Positions 7,632-14,351 of a stretch of DNA of 21,110 nt are shown here, one piece after another. The notes under the pieces were generated by a model. That model had not been told where the DNA came from, did not search any database, and saw nothing but the letters and a program-made list of their open reading frames with translations. A program made the translations under genes and the position numbers. The stretch comes from JBFFXF01 sp041569895 (GTDB lineage: Bacteria > Planctomycetota > UBA8108 > JACQVS01). Where the stretch lies: the NCBI GenBank assembly GCA_041569895.1, contig JBFFXF010000112.1, forward strand, positions 1 to 21,110. The letters are read 5' to 3'. Numbering within the stretch: position 1 is the first letter of the stretch; every line of letters starts with the position of its first letter.

Positions 7632-9053
7632 TCAGCCCGCGACCTGAAAAGCTCGCCCGCGGTAGAGGAAGTCGACGATATTCCCCTCGTGCGGCTGCAG
7701 CCAGTCGAGCTGGATCGTCGGGATGGCGCCGAAGTTCAGGCGGTCGACGTGCACGGTCTCGAGCAGTCTGCGCCGGAAGGCCCGATCCTCGGTGATCGCT
7801 GTCGCGACGAGCGTCGGACCGATCGACTCGATCATCTTCTCCTGCGGGCACTCGACGACGGTGACGAACGGGAACATGAACTCCTTCTTCGCGATCGGCG
7901 GCTCCGGCGACTCGCACCAGATCACCGTCGGCTTCAGGTAGGCGCAACGCTCGCGCCTGTCGAGCCGGCTGCCGGCGCGGAAACGCGCGGTGACGTCCTC
8001 GACGCCCGGCACCTCGAGGTCCTTGTCGATCACCGCCGAGATCTGTTCGGCGGTCTCGGGCACGGTGAACGCGGCGAGCAGGGCGTTCTCGTCTTCGGGA
8101 GGCAGCGGCTCGACCTCGGCCAGCCGCCGCGCGATGGCCTCCGCGATGGCGCGGCCGTGACGCGGTGTCCAGATGGCGGAGCAGTTGATGCAGCTGCGAC
8201 CGCTGTTGACCAGCACGCTGTCGACCATCAGGTCGATGTGCCGCTCCCAGTCGTCGACCATGTCCTCGCCGAAGAGGATCTTGCTGTAGCCCGGTCCGTG
8301 CACCTGCACGGCCGGGTTCCCGGCGTAGCGGTCGACGGTCGGCTGTCCGCCGAAAATGAGGCTCCGCGGACAGTGGGTGACGACGCTCGCGCCGGCCTCG
8401 GCGCCGCCGGGGTAGACGCCGACGGCGTGGCGCGGCACGCCCGCCTGGAACATCGCCTCGGCCATCCGATACGGCGTCCACGGCTCGAGCGGCCCCGGCT
8501 TGAGCACGAGACCGACCTGCAGCGGAATGACGGGCAGCCAGAGCGTGTGCACGCCGGGCGAGTTGCTCGGCAGCACCATGCCGAGCACCGACGCCTGGAG
8601 CTGGAAACTGAGCTTGCGGCCGTCCTGCTCGCCGTAGCCCCGCGACAGGATGTCGAGGTCGAGCCCGCGCGTCAGCGCGTCGAGGATACGGTCGACGTTC
8701 TCGAGGACGAACTGGAGCTTGGCCATGTTCTTGCGGCACATGTGCTCCGGGAGGCCGGTGGTCGCCGACTGGCTGCGAACGAACTGCGCCGGCGTCTGCG
8801 TGCCGTCGCCGAAGGGCAGCTCCGCGTTGATGAAGAGCTGTCCGGCGCGCTTCATCATGTCGATCAGCTCGTCGGGCGAGTGCTCGAGGAGCGCCTCGTG
8901 CGCCCGCTGCGCCTTGCGCATGTCGCGCTCGATCAGGCCCCCGTTCGCCTGGCTGACCTCGCAGATCGGCTCACCGGTGTCGAAGTGGTACACCGTCTCC
9001 TTGTCGAGACTGGTGTACGGCTCGCCCCACCGCAGAATCGGAAAGTGGTCCAT
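7632..9053 (-). CDS. Aldehyde dehydrogenase-fold protein, probably acylating type
   Basis: 473 aa, PF00171-like. Landmarks: L161-P-S-N164-S-P (position of the oxyanion asparagine, normally P-W-N-F-P), a K-P motif at 185-186 (cofactor contact), and the nucleophile region S-G-R-S-C288 with a second cysteine C291. The E-L-G-G-K segment that supplies the general-base glutamate in hydrolytic ALDHs is replaced by V-H-G-P-G-Y-S-K (251-258), and the C-terminal P-F-G-G motif is absent. By family knowledge, loss of that glutamate is typical of CoA-acylating or phosphate-linked ALDHs, which interconvert an acyl-thioester and an aldehyde. GAGAGG precedes ATG 9053. It lies 66 bp downstream of the AMP-forming enzyme, and the two could act in sequence. 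Direction and substrate are not shown by the sequence. Confidence 0.85.
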   Translation of the reverse strand: MDHFPILRWGEPYTSLDKETVYHFDTGEPICEVSQANGGLIERDMRKAQRAHEALLEHSPDELIDMMKRAGQLFINAELPFGDGTQTPAQFVRSQSATTGLPEHMCRKNMAKLQFVLENVDRILDALTRGLDLDILSRGYGEQDGRKLSFQLQASVLGMVLPSNSPGVHTLWLPVIPLQVGLVLKPGPLEPWTPYRMAEAMFQAGVPRHAVGVYPGGAEAGASVVTHCPRSLIFGGQPTVDRYAGNPAVQVHGPGYSKILFGEDMVDDWERHIDLMVDSVLVNSGRSCINCSAIWTPRHGRAIAEAIARRLAEVEPLPPEDENALLAAFTVPETAEQISAVIDKDLEVPGVEDVTARFRAGSRLDRRERCAYLKPTVIWCESPEPPIAKKEFMFPFVTVVECPQEKMIESIGPTLVATAITEDRAFRRRLLETVHVDRLNFGAIPTIQLDWLQPHEGNIVDFLYRGRAFQVAG

Positions 9054-9119
9054 CGCTCTTGCCTCTCGGTGCGTGCAGCGGCTTCCACGATCGCGTGCGC
9101 CGCGTCGGACTCCAGCCGC

Positions 9120-10196
9120 TCAGTAGACGCCCTCGACGACGGACGAGGCGAACCCGCGGTAGGGACGGACGCCACTGACGCCATCCCAAGGGTACGGCTC
9201 GCAGGGCGGCTCGCGCTCGCCCTCGTCGCGCTCGAGGAAGCCCGGTACGAAGAATTCCCTCGTCAGCGTCGTCAGCTTGACGCGTCCCGTCTGACCGTAG
9301 TCGACGACGCGGGTCGGGTCATCGAGATCGACGACCTCGAGGACGGCGCGCGGCTGTGGCGCGTGATACGTGATCTTGTAGTTGTCCTCCGGCGTGAACG
9401 GCTTGCTCGCCGCCAGCCCCATCAACGTGTTGCCGTACGTCGGCGTCATGAACACGCCCTCGAGGAGCTCCTCGGTGGCGAATCGGTACCACTGCGGCGT
9501 GAACTCCGTGCCGCCGGAGAAGATTCCGGTGATGCCGGCGTCACGGAGGCTGGTGCGCTCGCAGAGCGCCTCGAGGAGCTTCGGCGTGGTGAACAGGCAC
9601 TTGATGTCGTGTCCGGCGCCGAGCACCGTGATCGCCTGGTCGATCACGTGATCCTTGTAGGCCTTCAGGTGGTCCATCCACCCCTTCTTGATGAGCTTGA
9701 TCACCCAGCGCGGGTCGAGGTCGACCATGAAGCAGATGCCGCCGCGGTACTGCGCCAGGTGCTCCACCGCCAGCCGGAGCCGGCGTGGACCGCTGGGCCC
9801 GAGCATCAGCCAGTTGGCGCCGCGCGGAAAGTGCTCGTCGGGCAGTGTGTCGGAGAAGAGCTCGTAATCCGTGCGGAAGTCGTCGATGCTGATGCGCGAC
9901 TTCGGGACCCCGGTGCTGCCGCCGGTCTCGAAGACGTGGACCGGCCGGTCGGCCAGGCCCTTCGGCACCCAGCGCCGGACCGGGCCGCCGCGCAGCGAGC
10001 CGTCCTCGAACGACGGGAAGCGCTTCAGGTCGTCGAAGCAGGCGATCTTCTCGCGCGGATCGAAGTCGAGCTTCTTCGCGAACTCCAGCCAGAACGGCGC
10101 GCCGGTCTCCGGATCGAAGTGCCAGCGGACGGTCTCCCGGGTGTGCTCGTCGAGGGCCTTCCTGGCCTGGTCGATTCTCTGCTGCTTGACGCTCAC
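9120..10196 (-). CDS. AMP-forming acyl-activating protein, LuxE/PaaK-like
   Basis: 358 aa, cytosolic. The phosphate-binding loop E90-T-G-G-S-T-G-V-P-K99 matches the T-S-G-T-T-G-x-P-K motif of adenylate-forming enzymes. F226-S-G-G-T and Y254-G-N-T257 sit where ligases have the (S/G)-G-E and Y-G-x-T-E motifs, and D-Y-G-Q-T-G-R-V near 299 matches the G-E-x-G-E-L segment. The protein ends soon after, so the C-terminal swivel domain with the A8-A10 motifs and catalytic lysine is missing or minimal. This length is like LuxE acyl-protein synthetases and unlike full CoA ligases. GTG 10196 is chosen: it lies four bases after the mtdB stop with GGAG upstream; an upstream ATG would overlap mtdB. Likely role: ATP-dependent activation of a carboxylate for the neighbouring ALDH. 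Substrate unknown. Confidence 0.83.
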   Translation of the reverse strand: MSVKQQRIDQARKALDEHTRETVRWHFDPETGAPFWLEFAKKLDFDPREKIACFDDLKRFPSFEDGSLRGGPVRRWVPKGLADRPVHVFETGGSTGVPKSRISIDDFRTDYELFSDTLPDEHFPRGANWLMLGPSGPRRLRLAVEHLAQYRGGICFMVDLDPRWVIKLIKKGWMDHLKAYKDHVIDQAITVLGAGHDIKCLFTTPKLLEALCERTSLRDAGITGIFSGGTEFTPQWYRFATEELLEGVFMTPTYGNTLMGLAASKPFTPEDNYKITYHAPQPRAVLEVVDLDDPTRVVDYGQTGRVKLTTLTREFFVPGFLERDEGEREPPCEPYPWDGVSGVRPYRGFASSVVEGVY

Positions 10197-10200
10197 CGTG

Positions 10201-11055
10201 TCACAAGCTCCGTCCGATCTCGAGGATCTCCTCCGCATCGAGCGTGCGGTCATCGCGCTGGAAGAGCGCGGCGACGGCCGCCCGGTGGATCTTCATCTTG
10301 GTGCCGCCGACACCGATGGCACCGTAGCAGACGACTCGCCCACGCTCGACCTTCTTGTCGGTCGCCTCGATCCCCTCGATTCCGGCCGGTGGCACGGCGT
10401 TGAGATCGACCGCGACGCGCAGGTCTCCCGCCGCGGTCCGCGCCGCGGCCGGCAGGAGCGTCACCCCCGGGCTGCCGGCCGAGACCACCGCGGCGACTCC
10501 CTCGAGCGCCGAGCCCACGTCGTCACCCGCGGTGACCACCGGCTCGACGCGGGCATCTGGATGGCGGGAGCGGATTCCCTCGCACGCCGCCTCGGCCCGG
10601 TCGCGACTGCGCGAGGCGAGTCGCACCGTCGCGCCGAGCCCGGCGAGGAGGCGCGCGACGCGCTTGCCGACCGGTCCCGTGCCGCCGAGGACGAGCGCCG
10701 TCGCACCGGCGACGTCGATATGCCGGGACACCGCGATCACCGCGGCGGACGCCGTGGTGTTCGCCCCCGACGAATCGAGCATCAGCGACACGCGGAGCGG
10801 CCCGAGGAAGGCGCCCGAGGCGGCCTCGAGCACCTTCTCGCCGAGGTCGACGTCGCTGCCGCCGATGAACACGGCGGTGTTGCGGAGGTCGTCCCCGCCT
10901 CGGGTGAAAATCGCGCCGTAGACGAGATCACGGACATCGCCCGGCGCGATGTTCCCGTAGCTGAACACCTCGTCGGCGCCGGCGTCGACGGCAACGACAC
11001 GGTCGAAGACACTCGGCCTCGGGTCCGTGTCGAGCTGGATGAGAATCTTCTTCAC
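10201..11055 (-). CDS. mtdB: NAD(P)-dependent methylene-tetrahydromethanopterin dehydrogenase
   Basis: Oxidises methylene-H4MPT to methenyl-H4MPT with NAD(P)+ in the cytosol; second step after Fae in bacterial formaldehyde oxidation. 284 aa, the usual MtdA/MtdB size. The N-terminal pterin-binding half contains A-V-D-A-G-A-D, the A-I-F-T-R-G segment and F63-I-G-G-S-D, all typical of the family. The Rossmann loop is G124-G-T-G-P-V-G130, and S-R-S-R (148-151) after the next strand could hold an NADP phosphate. MtdB is favoured over MtdA because of the fae neighbour, but the two are hard to separate by eye. The start is GTG 11055, 33 bp after fae, with no obvious Shine-Dalgarno. The AMP-forming gene follows after four bases. 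Confidence 0.92.
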   Translation of the reverse strand: MKKILIQLDTDPRPSVFDRVVAVDAGADEVFSYGNIAPGDVRDLVYGAIFTRGGDDLRNTAVFIGGSDVDLGEKVLEAASGAFLGPLRVSLMLDSSGANTTASAAVIAVSRHIDVAGATALVLGGTGPVGKRVARLLAGLGATVRLASRSRDRAEAACEGIRSRHPDARVEPVVTAGDDVGSALEGVAAVVSAGSPGVTLLPAAARTAAGDLRVAVDLNAVPPAGIEGIEATDKKVERGRVVCYGAIGVGGTKMKIHRAAVAALFQRDDRTLDAEEILEIGRSL

Positions 11056-11088
11056 TGCGGCTGACGTGGGGTGCGACGGGCGCGTCCG

Positions 11089-11586
11089 CTACTCACCCAT
11101 GAAGGGGTGCTTCACCTCGTCCTTCTTGGCCACCATCTCGCTGGCCGTCGGCTCGCCCTTCATGGCGCGCGCGATGGCGAGCTTGGTCGCCTCGTAGTTG
11201 TACTCGCGGATCTTCTTGTCGTCCGCCGCCTCCCAGTGAATGAACACGCCCGCGACGATGACGAGCTTCTCGCACTGGTCCTTCGGGATGACGCCCTCGG
11301 CGACCGAGTCCGCCACCGCCTTCGAGACGGCCCACTGCGCCGGCCCGAACATCTGCACCGCCTGCCTCGCGCCCTTGATCGTCACCTTGGTGATCAGCAC
11401 GGTCGCCGGCTTCACCATCAGGTTCGGCGTCAGAACCGCCAGCAGGTTCGAGTGCCCCTGCTTCTGGTCCGCCAACGCGTTCGCGAACGCGACGCCGACA
11501 GGGCCATCCTTGTCGCCGATCAGAAGATCGATGTGAGAGATTTCGTTTCCTTCGCCGACAAGGGCTTCGCCGATGAACAGAGACAT
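11089..11586 (-). CDS. fae: Formaldehyde-activating enzyme
   Basis: Catalyses condensation of formaldehyde with H4MPT to methylene-H4MPT in the cytosol. 165 aa, close to the usual Fae length. Nearly the whole protein matches the family: G-E-A-L-V-G-E-G-N-E at the N-terminus, then H18-I-D-L (the histidine equivalent to catalytic His17 of Methylobacterium Fae), A-V-L-T-P-N-L, K-V-T-I-K-G-A-R-Q-A-V-Q-M-F-G-P-A-Q, V-F-I-H-W-E-A-A-D-D and Y-N-Y-E-A-T-K. ATG 11586 has AGGAGA seven bases upstream. It is the first gene of the minus-strand run, transcribed divergently from the ATP-grasp-fhcD pair. It is a stand-alone Fae, with no Hps fusion. Confidence 0.97.
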   Translation of the reverse strand: MSLFIGEALVGEGNEISHIDLLIGDKDGPVGVAFANALADQKQGHSNLLAVLTPNLMVKPATVLITKVTIKGARQAVQMFGPAQWAVSKAVADSVAEGVIPKDQCEKLVIVAGVFIHWEAADDKKIREYNYEATKLAIARAMKGEPTASEMVAKKDEVKHPFMGE

Positions 11587-11650
11587 CGAATCTTCTCCTG
11601 TATGGCTCGTGACTCGGGGGACGCTGGCGGCCCACACGGTCGGAGCCCAC

Positions 11651-11668
11651 ACTCTGTCAACTCTGTCC
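11651..11668. repeat. Two tandem 9-mers in the fae leader
   Basis: ACTCTGTCA is followed directly by ACTCTGTCC, eight of nine bases identical. They lie downstream of the predicted fae start point and upstream of the ATP-grasp start. Tandem 9-mers in a divergent control region may be a regulator-binding site; the evidence is only position and repetition. Confidence 0.4.
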
Positions 11669-11707
11669 GGACCGAGGGTGGCCTCCACGCCGCCATGGAC
11701 AATTCCA

Positions 11708-11719
11708 AGATCATGATCT
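11708..11719. promoter_or_regulatory. 12-bp perfect palindrome overlapping the fae -10 (candidate operator)
   Basis: AGATCATGATCT is perfectly self-complementary and overlaps the predicted fae -10 hexamer and start point. It is AT-richer than anything nearby. A repressor bound here would block fae and could also affect the divergent ATP-grasp-fhcD transcript. The palindrome is directly visible; operator function is inferred. Confidence 0.45.
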
Positions 11720-11745
11720 ATACCAGATTGCGAAACCCGGTTCAA
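11717..11745 (-). promoter_or_regulatory. Predicted sigma70-type promoter for fae and the genes after it
   Basis: On the minus strand, TTGAAC (11740-11745) and TATAGA (11717-11722) are separated by exactly 17 bases, close to the TTGACA-17-TATAAT consensus. The predicted start near 11710 gives fae a leader of about 125 bases. The segment is markedly AT-rich against its surroundings. Confidence 0.6.
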
Positions 11746-11748
11746 GAA

Positions 11749-12972
11749 ATGCGTACGGACCACATCGACGACCCGATCACCGGAGACGCCGCGGGCTCGC
11801 CCCTGCTGATCGTCGGCGCCAGCGCTCGCGCCGCGGCCGCGTCGGCGCGGCGACGGGATCGGCGACCACTGGCGATCGACCTCTACGGCGACCTCGACCT
11901 GCAAGAGATCGCCGGGCGCTCCATCCGCATCGCGGCCAGCGACTACCCGCGCCGCATACCGGAGCTCGCGCGTCGCATGCCACCGGCTCCCTTCATGGTG
12001 ACGGGCGGCCTCGAGAACCACCCCGGCATCATCGCGGAGCTGGAGAGGGCGCGCGTCAACGAGGGACCCGCCTCGTCGGCCTGCGCGCGCGTCAGGGACC
12101 CGTTCGCCGTGGCGCGGATGCTCGAGGACGCCGGCCTGCCGTGTCCACGGGTGGCGAGGTCAATGGGCTCGCGCGAGGACCCGCGCGTCTGGCTCGTGAA
12201 GCCCATCTCGAGCTGTGGCGGGCGCTCGATCCGCGACGCGACTCCGGAGGACCGTGCGCTCTCCCCGTCGAGCTACCTGCAGCAGCACATCGAGGGCGTG
12301 TCGACCGGGGCGGTCTTCGATCCGGACGGGGGTCGCGGCGTCACGAGGCTCGCGGGCGTGACTCGCCAGCTCGTCGGCGAGACGGCGCTGGGCTCGGCGC
12401 CGTTCACCTACAGCGGATCGGTCGGCCCGATCGAGCTTCCCGCCAGGACCCGTGCGCTGATCGACGAGATCGGCGCGACGATCGCGACGGCAGCCGGACT
12501 GACGGGCCTCTTCGGGATCGACTTCGTCGTCGATGCCGGGGGCACGCCGTGGCCGGTGGAGGTCAACCCGCGCTACACCGCGTCGATCGAGGTGCTCGAG
12601 CGCGCCGCGGATCGCCGAGGGCACGAAGGCGTACTCGGCAAGGCGATCGTCTACGCGACGCGACCGCTCCAGATTCCCGCGTGCACCCTCCCGGAGGCGG
12701 TCCGCGACATCGTCGAACGCGAGGACCTCGCCGACATCCCTCCACCGGAGAGCCCCGTCGGCGAGCGCGAGCCCATCGTCACCGTCTTCGCCGCCGCGCC
12801 CGACGTCGAGTCGTGCCGGCTGCGGGTGCTCGACATCGGCCGGCGCGTCCTCGCGCGCCTCGTGGCCATCGCCGGAGAAGGGGCAACGTGCCACACCGGA
12901 GGCCGCGACGCGAAGCGGCGGAGCGCCGGCGCGCCGAGCCGCGAGGCCGCCGAATCAGGGAGGAAGACGTGA
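11749..12972 (+). CDS. ATP-grasp ligase associated with the H4MPT genes
   Basis: 407 aa, predicted cytosolic. The N-terminal part (P-L-L-I-V-G-A-S-A-R, then I-D-L-Y-G-D-L-D) is a Rossmann-like pre-ATP-grasp domain. The ATP-grasp core shows K151-P-I-S-S-C-G-G158 (nucleotide loop), Y-L-Q-Q-H-I-E-G (176-183, hinge strand) and F-G-I-D-F-V-V-D followed by P-V-E271-V-N273-P-R, which supply the metal ligands. Such enzymes join a carboxylate to an amine or thiol via acyl-phosphate. ATP-grasp proteins are known in bacterial H4MPT gene clusters, and tyramine-glutamate ligase MfnD of methanofuran synthesis is also one, so cofactor assembly is a reasonable guess. In-frame ATGs at 11695 and 11713 are possible, but that stretch is AT-rich and overlaps the fae promoter. 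The last 35 residues are low-complexity. The stop overlaps fhcD. Confidence 0.85.
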   Translation: MRTDHIDDPITGDAAGSPLLIVGASARAAAASARRRDRRPLAIDLYGDLDLQEIAGRSIRIAASDYPRRIPELARRMPPAPFMVTGGLENHPGIIAELERARVNEGPASSACARVRDPFAVARMLEDAGLPCPRVARSMGSREDPRVWLVKPISSCGGRSIRDATPEDRALSPSSYLQQHIEGVSTGAVFDPDGGRGVTRLAGVTRQLVGETALGSAPFTYSGSVGPIELPARTRALIDEIGATIATAAGLTGLFGIDFVVDAGGTPWPVEVNPRYTASIEVLERAADRRGHEGVLGKAIVYATRPLQIPACTLPEAVRDIVEREDLADIPPPESPVGEREPIVTVFAAAPDVESCRLRVLDIGRRVLARLVAIAGEGATCHTGGRDAKRRSAGAPSREAAESGRKT

Positions 12973-13883
12973 GGATCGGCACTGTCGAGATCGACGACAC
13001 GTTCGCGGAGGCGTTCCGCATGCGCTGCACGCGCCTCATCATCACGGCGGCCGACGAGAGCTGGGCGCGCGCCGCGGCGGTCGAGGCGACCGGCTACGCC
13101 TCATCGATCATCGCGTGCGATGCGGAAGCGGGCATCGAGGGAACAATCGCCCCCGGCGCCTCCCCGGATGGCCGGCCGGGCGTGTCGGTGCTCCTCTTCG
13201 GCTTCTCGACCGACGCGCTGGCCGCGGCCGTCGCGGCGCGGGTCGAGCGGTGTGTCCTGACGTGCCCGACGACATCGGTCTTCAGCGGAGCGAATGGCGG
13301 AGCCGGCGCCGAGAGCGAGGGCGGCGATCGCTTCGAGCTCGGCGCGCGGCTCCTCGGAGGCGCCTTCGAGCGCGACCGCGTCGTCGACGAGCACGGCCGG
13401 TGGCGGGTTCCGGTCGTCGACGGCGAGCTGGTCGTCGATGACACGGCCGTGTCGGTCAAGGGCATCGCCGGGGGCAACTTCCTCGTCCAGGGCAGATCGC
13501 GCGGGGCGGCGCTCGAGGCCACTCGCGCGGCGATCGAGGCCATCGCCGCGCTCCCCGGCGTCATCACGCCGTTTCCGGGTGGCGTCGCCCGCAGCGGCAG
13601 CAAGGTCGGGTCACGCTATCGGGGCCTGCGCGCCTCGACGAACGAGGCGTACTGCCCGACCGTCAGGAGCCGCGTCGACACGCGACTCCACCCCGGGGCG
13701 AACGCCGTCTACGAGGTGATCATCAACGGCACGGACGAGGAATCGGTGACCGGCGCAATGCGCACCGGCGCGCTCGCCGCATGCGAGAGCGCCGCGGCGA
13801 AGCAGCTCGTCAGCATCTCGGCGGGAAATTACGGGGGCAAGCTGGGGAAGTTCCACTTCCACCTGCGGGAGGTGCTGGGGTAA
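12969..13883 (+). CDS. fhcD: Formylmethanofuran:tetrahydromethanopterin formyltransferase (Ftr/FhcD)
   Basis: Transfers the formyl group between formyl-H4MPT and methanofuran (or its bacterial analogue). In bacteria it works in the Fhc formyltransferase/hydrolase complex that releases formate. 304 aa, the usual length. Family sequence is clear: V-E-I-D-D-T-F-A-E-A-F at the N-terminus, D-G-R-P-G-V-S-V-L-L-F near 67-77, C-V-L-T-C-P-T, the K-G-I-A-G-G-N-F region and the C-terminal N-Y-G-G-K-L-G-K-F-H-F-H-L-R-E. GTG 12969 overlaps the ATP-grasp stop (GTGA), so the two are co-translated. FhcA, FhcB, FhcC and Mch are not in the window and must be elsewhere if the pathway is complete. Confidence 0.96.
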   Translation: MRIGTVEIDDTFAEAFRMRCTRLIITAADESWARAAAVEATGYASSIIACDAEAGIEGTIAPGASPDGRPGVSVLLFGFSTDALAAAVAARVERCVLTCPTTSVFSGANGGAGAESEGGDRFELGARLLGGAFERDRVVDEHGRWRVPVVDGELVVDDTAVSVKGIAGGNFLVQGRSRGAALEATRAAIEAIAALPGVITPFPGGVARSGSKVGSRYRGLRASTNEAYCPTVRSRVDTRLHPGANAVYEVIINGTDEESVTGAMRTGALAACESAAAKQLVSISAGNYGGKLGKFHFHLREVLG

Positions 13884-13961
13884 ACGGGCAGTCCTCATGT
13901 CGGCGCGGGGCGACACCCAGGAACGAGGAAACCGACGGCCTGGGCGCTTCTGCCGACGATA

Positions 13962-14258
13962 CATGAGGAAAGCAGGAAGAGCAGGAAGGCAGGAAACGAG
14001 TCCGGCCGTGCGTTGCGAGCTCTGTCAATCTCGAGGACGCAGTCGAGAATCGAGAGTTGGTTACGATTCGAACCACAGAGGTGCGGCGCGAGCTGGCGCG
14101 GCGACGCACGAGGATGCACAGAGGAGTCCTTGTGTTCGCAGCGGAATCAGCAAAGGCCTGTACTCTCGAATTCGTTCGAGTAGTGAGCGAGGCTCACGAA
14201 GCTCGACCCCATTGATTCTTCCGTTTCCTGCATTCCTGAGTTTCCTGCCTTCCTTATG
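13962..14258. repeat. Element bounded by 37-bp imperfect inverted repeats
   Basis: Arm 13962-13998 is made of repeated AGGAA-G/A-GC units; arm 14222-14258 is its reverse complement with 31 of 37 bases matching. Weaker pairing continues outward to about 13943 and 14278 (shared GGCG and GACGAT blocks). The arms enclose 223 bp with no coding capacity I can recognise. The purine/pyrimidine strand bias of the arms is strong. It could be a MITE-like or REP-like repeat, or a long terminator hairpin between convergent genes. I see no certain target-site duplication. Confidence 0.8.
14165..14197. other. Two adjacent small hairpins inside the inverted-repeat element
   Basis: CTCGAA-TTCG-TTCGAG (14165-14180) is a perfect 6-bp stem with a TTCG tetraloop. 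GTGAGC-GAG-GCTCAC (14183-14197) is a second perfect 6-bp stem two bases later. Tandem stems within a repeat element suggest a folded transcript, but no known RNA family is recognised. Confidence 0.4.
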
Positions 14259-14351
14259 AATCGTCTGACAGCACGCCTTCGAAGTCGACTTTCCCTGCTC
14301 GAGCTTGTGCGGTATCTCCCGCGCGCCCGACCGGCCCCGGCAGGTCGGCGA

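Larger units (their letters stand above)
13884..14351. other. 468-bp non-coding gap between convergent fhcD and lipoprotein genes
   Basis: No credible gene is seen; open frames here have no recognisable protein features and less GC bias than the real genes. Contents: the long inverted repeat described separately, two CACAGAGG octamers (14074-14081 and 14117-14124), two small hairpins (14165-14197), and near the lipoprotein stop a 6-bp stem, CCGACC (14327-14332) with GGTCGG (14343-14348), that might act as its terminator. From memory, CACAGAGG-type motifs recur in intergenic repeats of planctomycetes and other phyla; this is unverified here. Confidence 0.6.

Noticed and set aside
7608..10403. 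A 931-codon plus-strand open frame opposite the ALDH and adenylating genes
   Set aside because: It is antisense to two well-recognised proteins, is extremely rich in Arg, Asp, Glu, His and Val in a way typical of the reverse frame of GC-rich genes, and shows no domain.
11632..11660. A perfect TTGACA on the minus strand (11655-11660) as the fae -35 box
   Set aside because: At 17 or 18 bases downstream the sequence is GTGTGG or TGTGGG, with no resemblance to a -10. TTGAAC-17-TATAGA further upstream is a complete promoter.
11695..11748. Earlier ATG starts (11695, 11713) for the ATP-grasp gene
   Set aside because: The codons here are AT-rich, unlike the rest of the gene, and overlap the predicted fae promoter and the palindrome. 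They remain possible but less likely than ATG 11749.
13897..14259. A 120-codon plus-strand open frame in the large gap after fhcD
   Set aside because: It runs through both inverted-repeat arms, is Arg/Ser-rich with no conserved pattern, and has no ribosome site.
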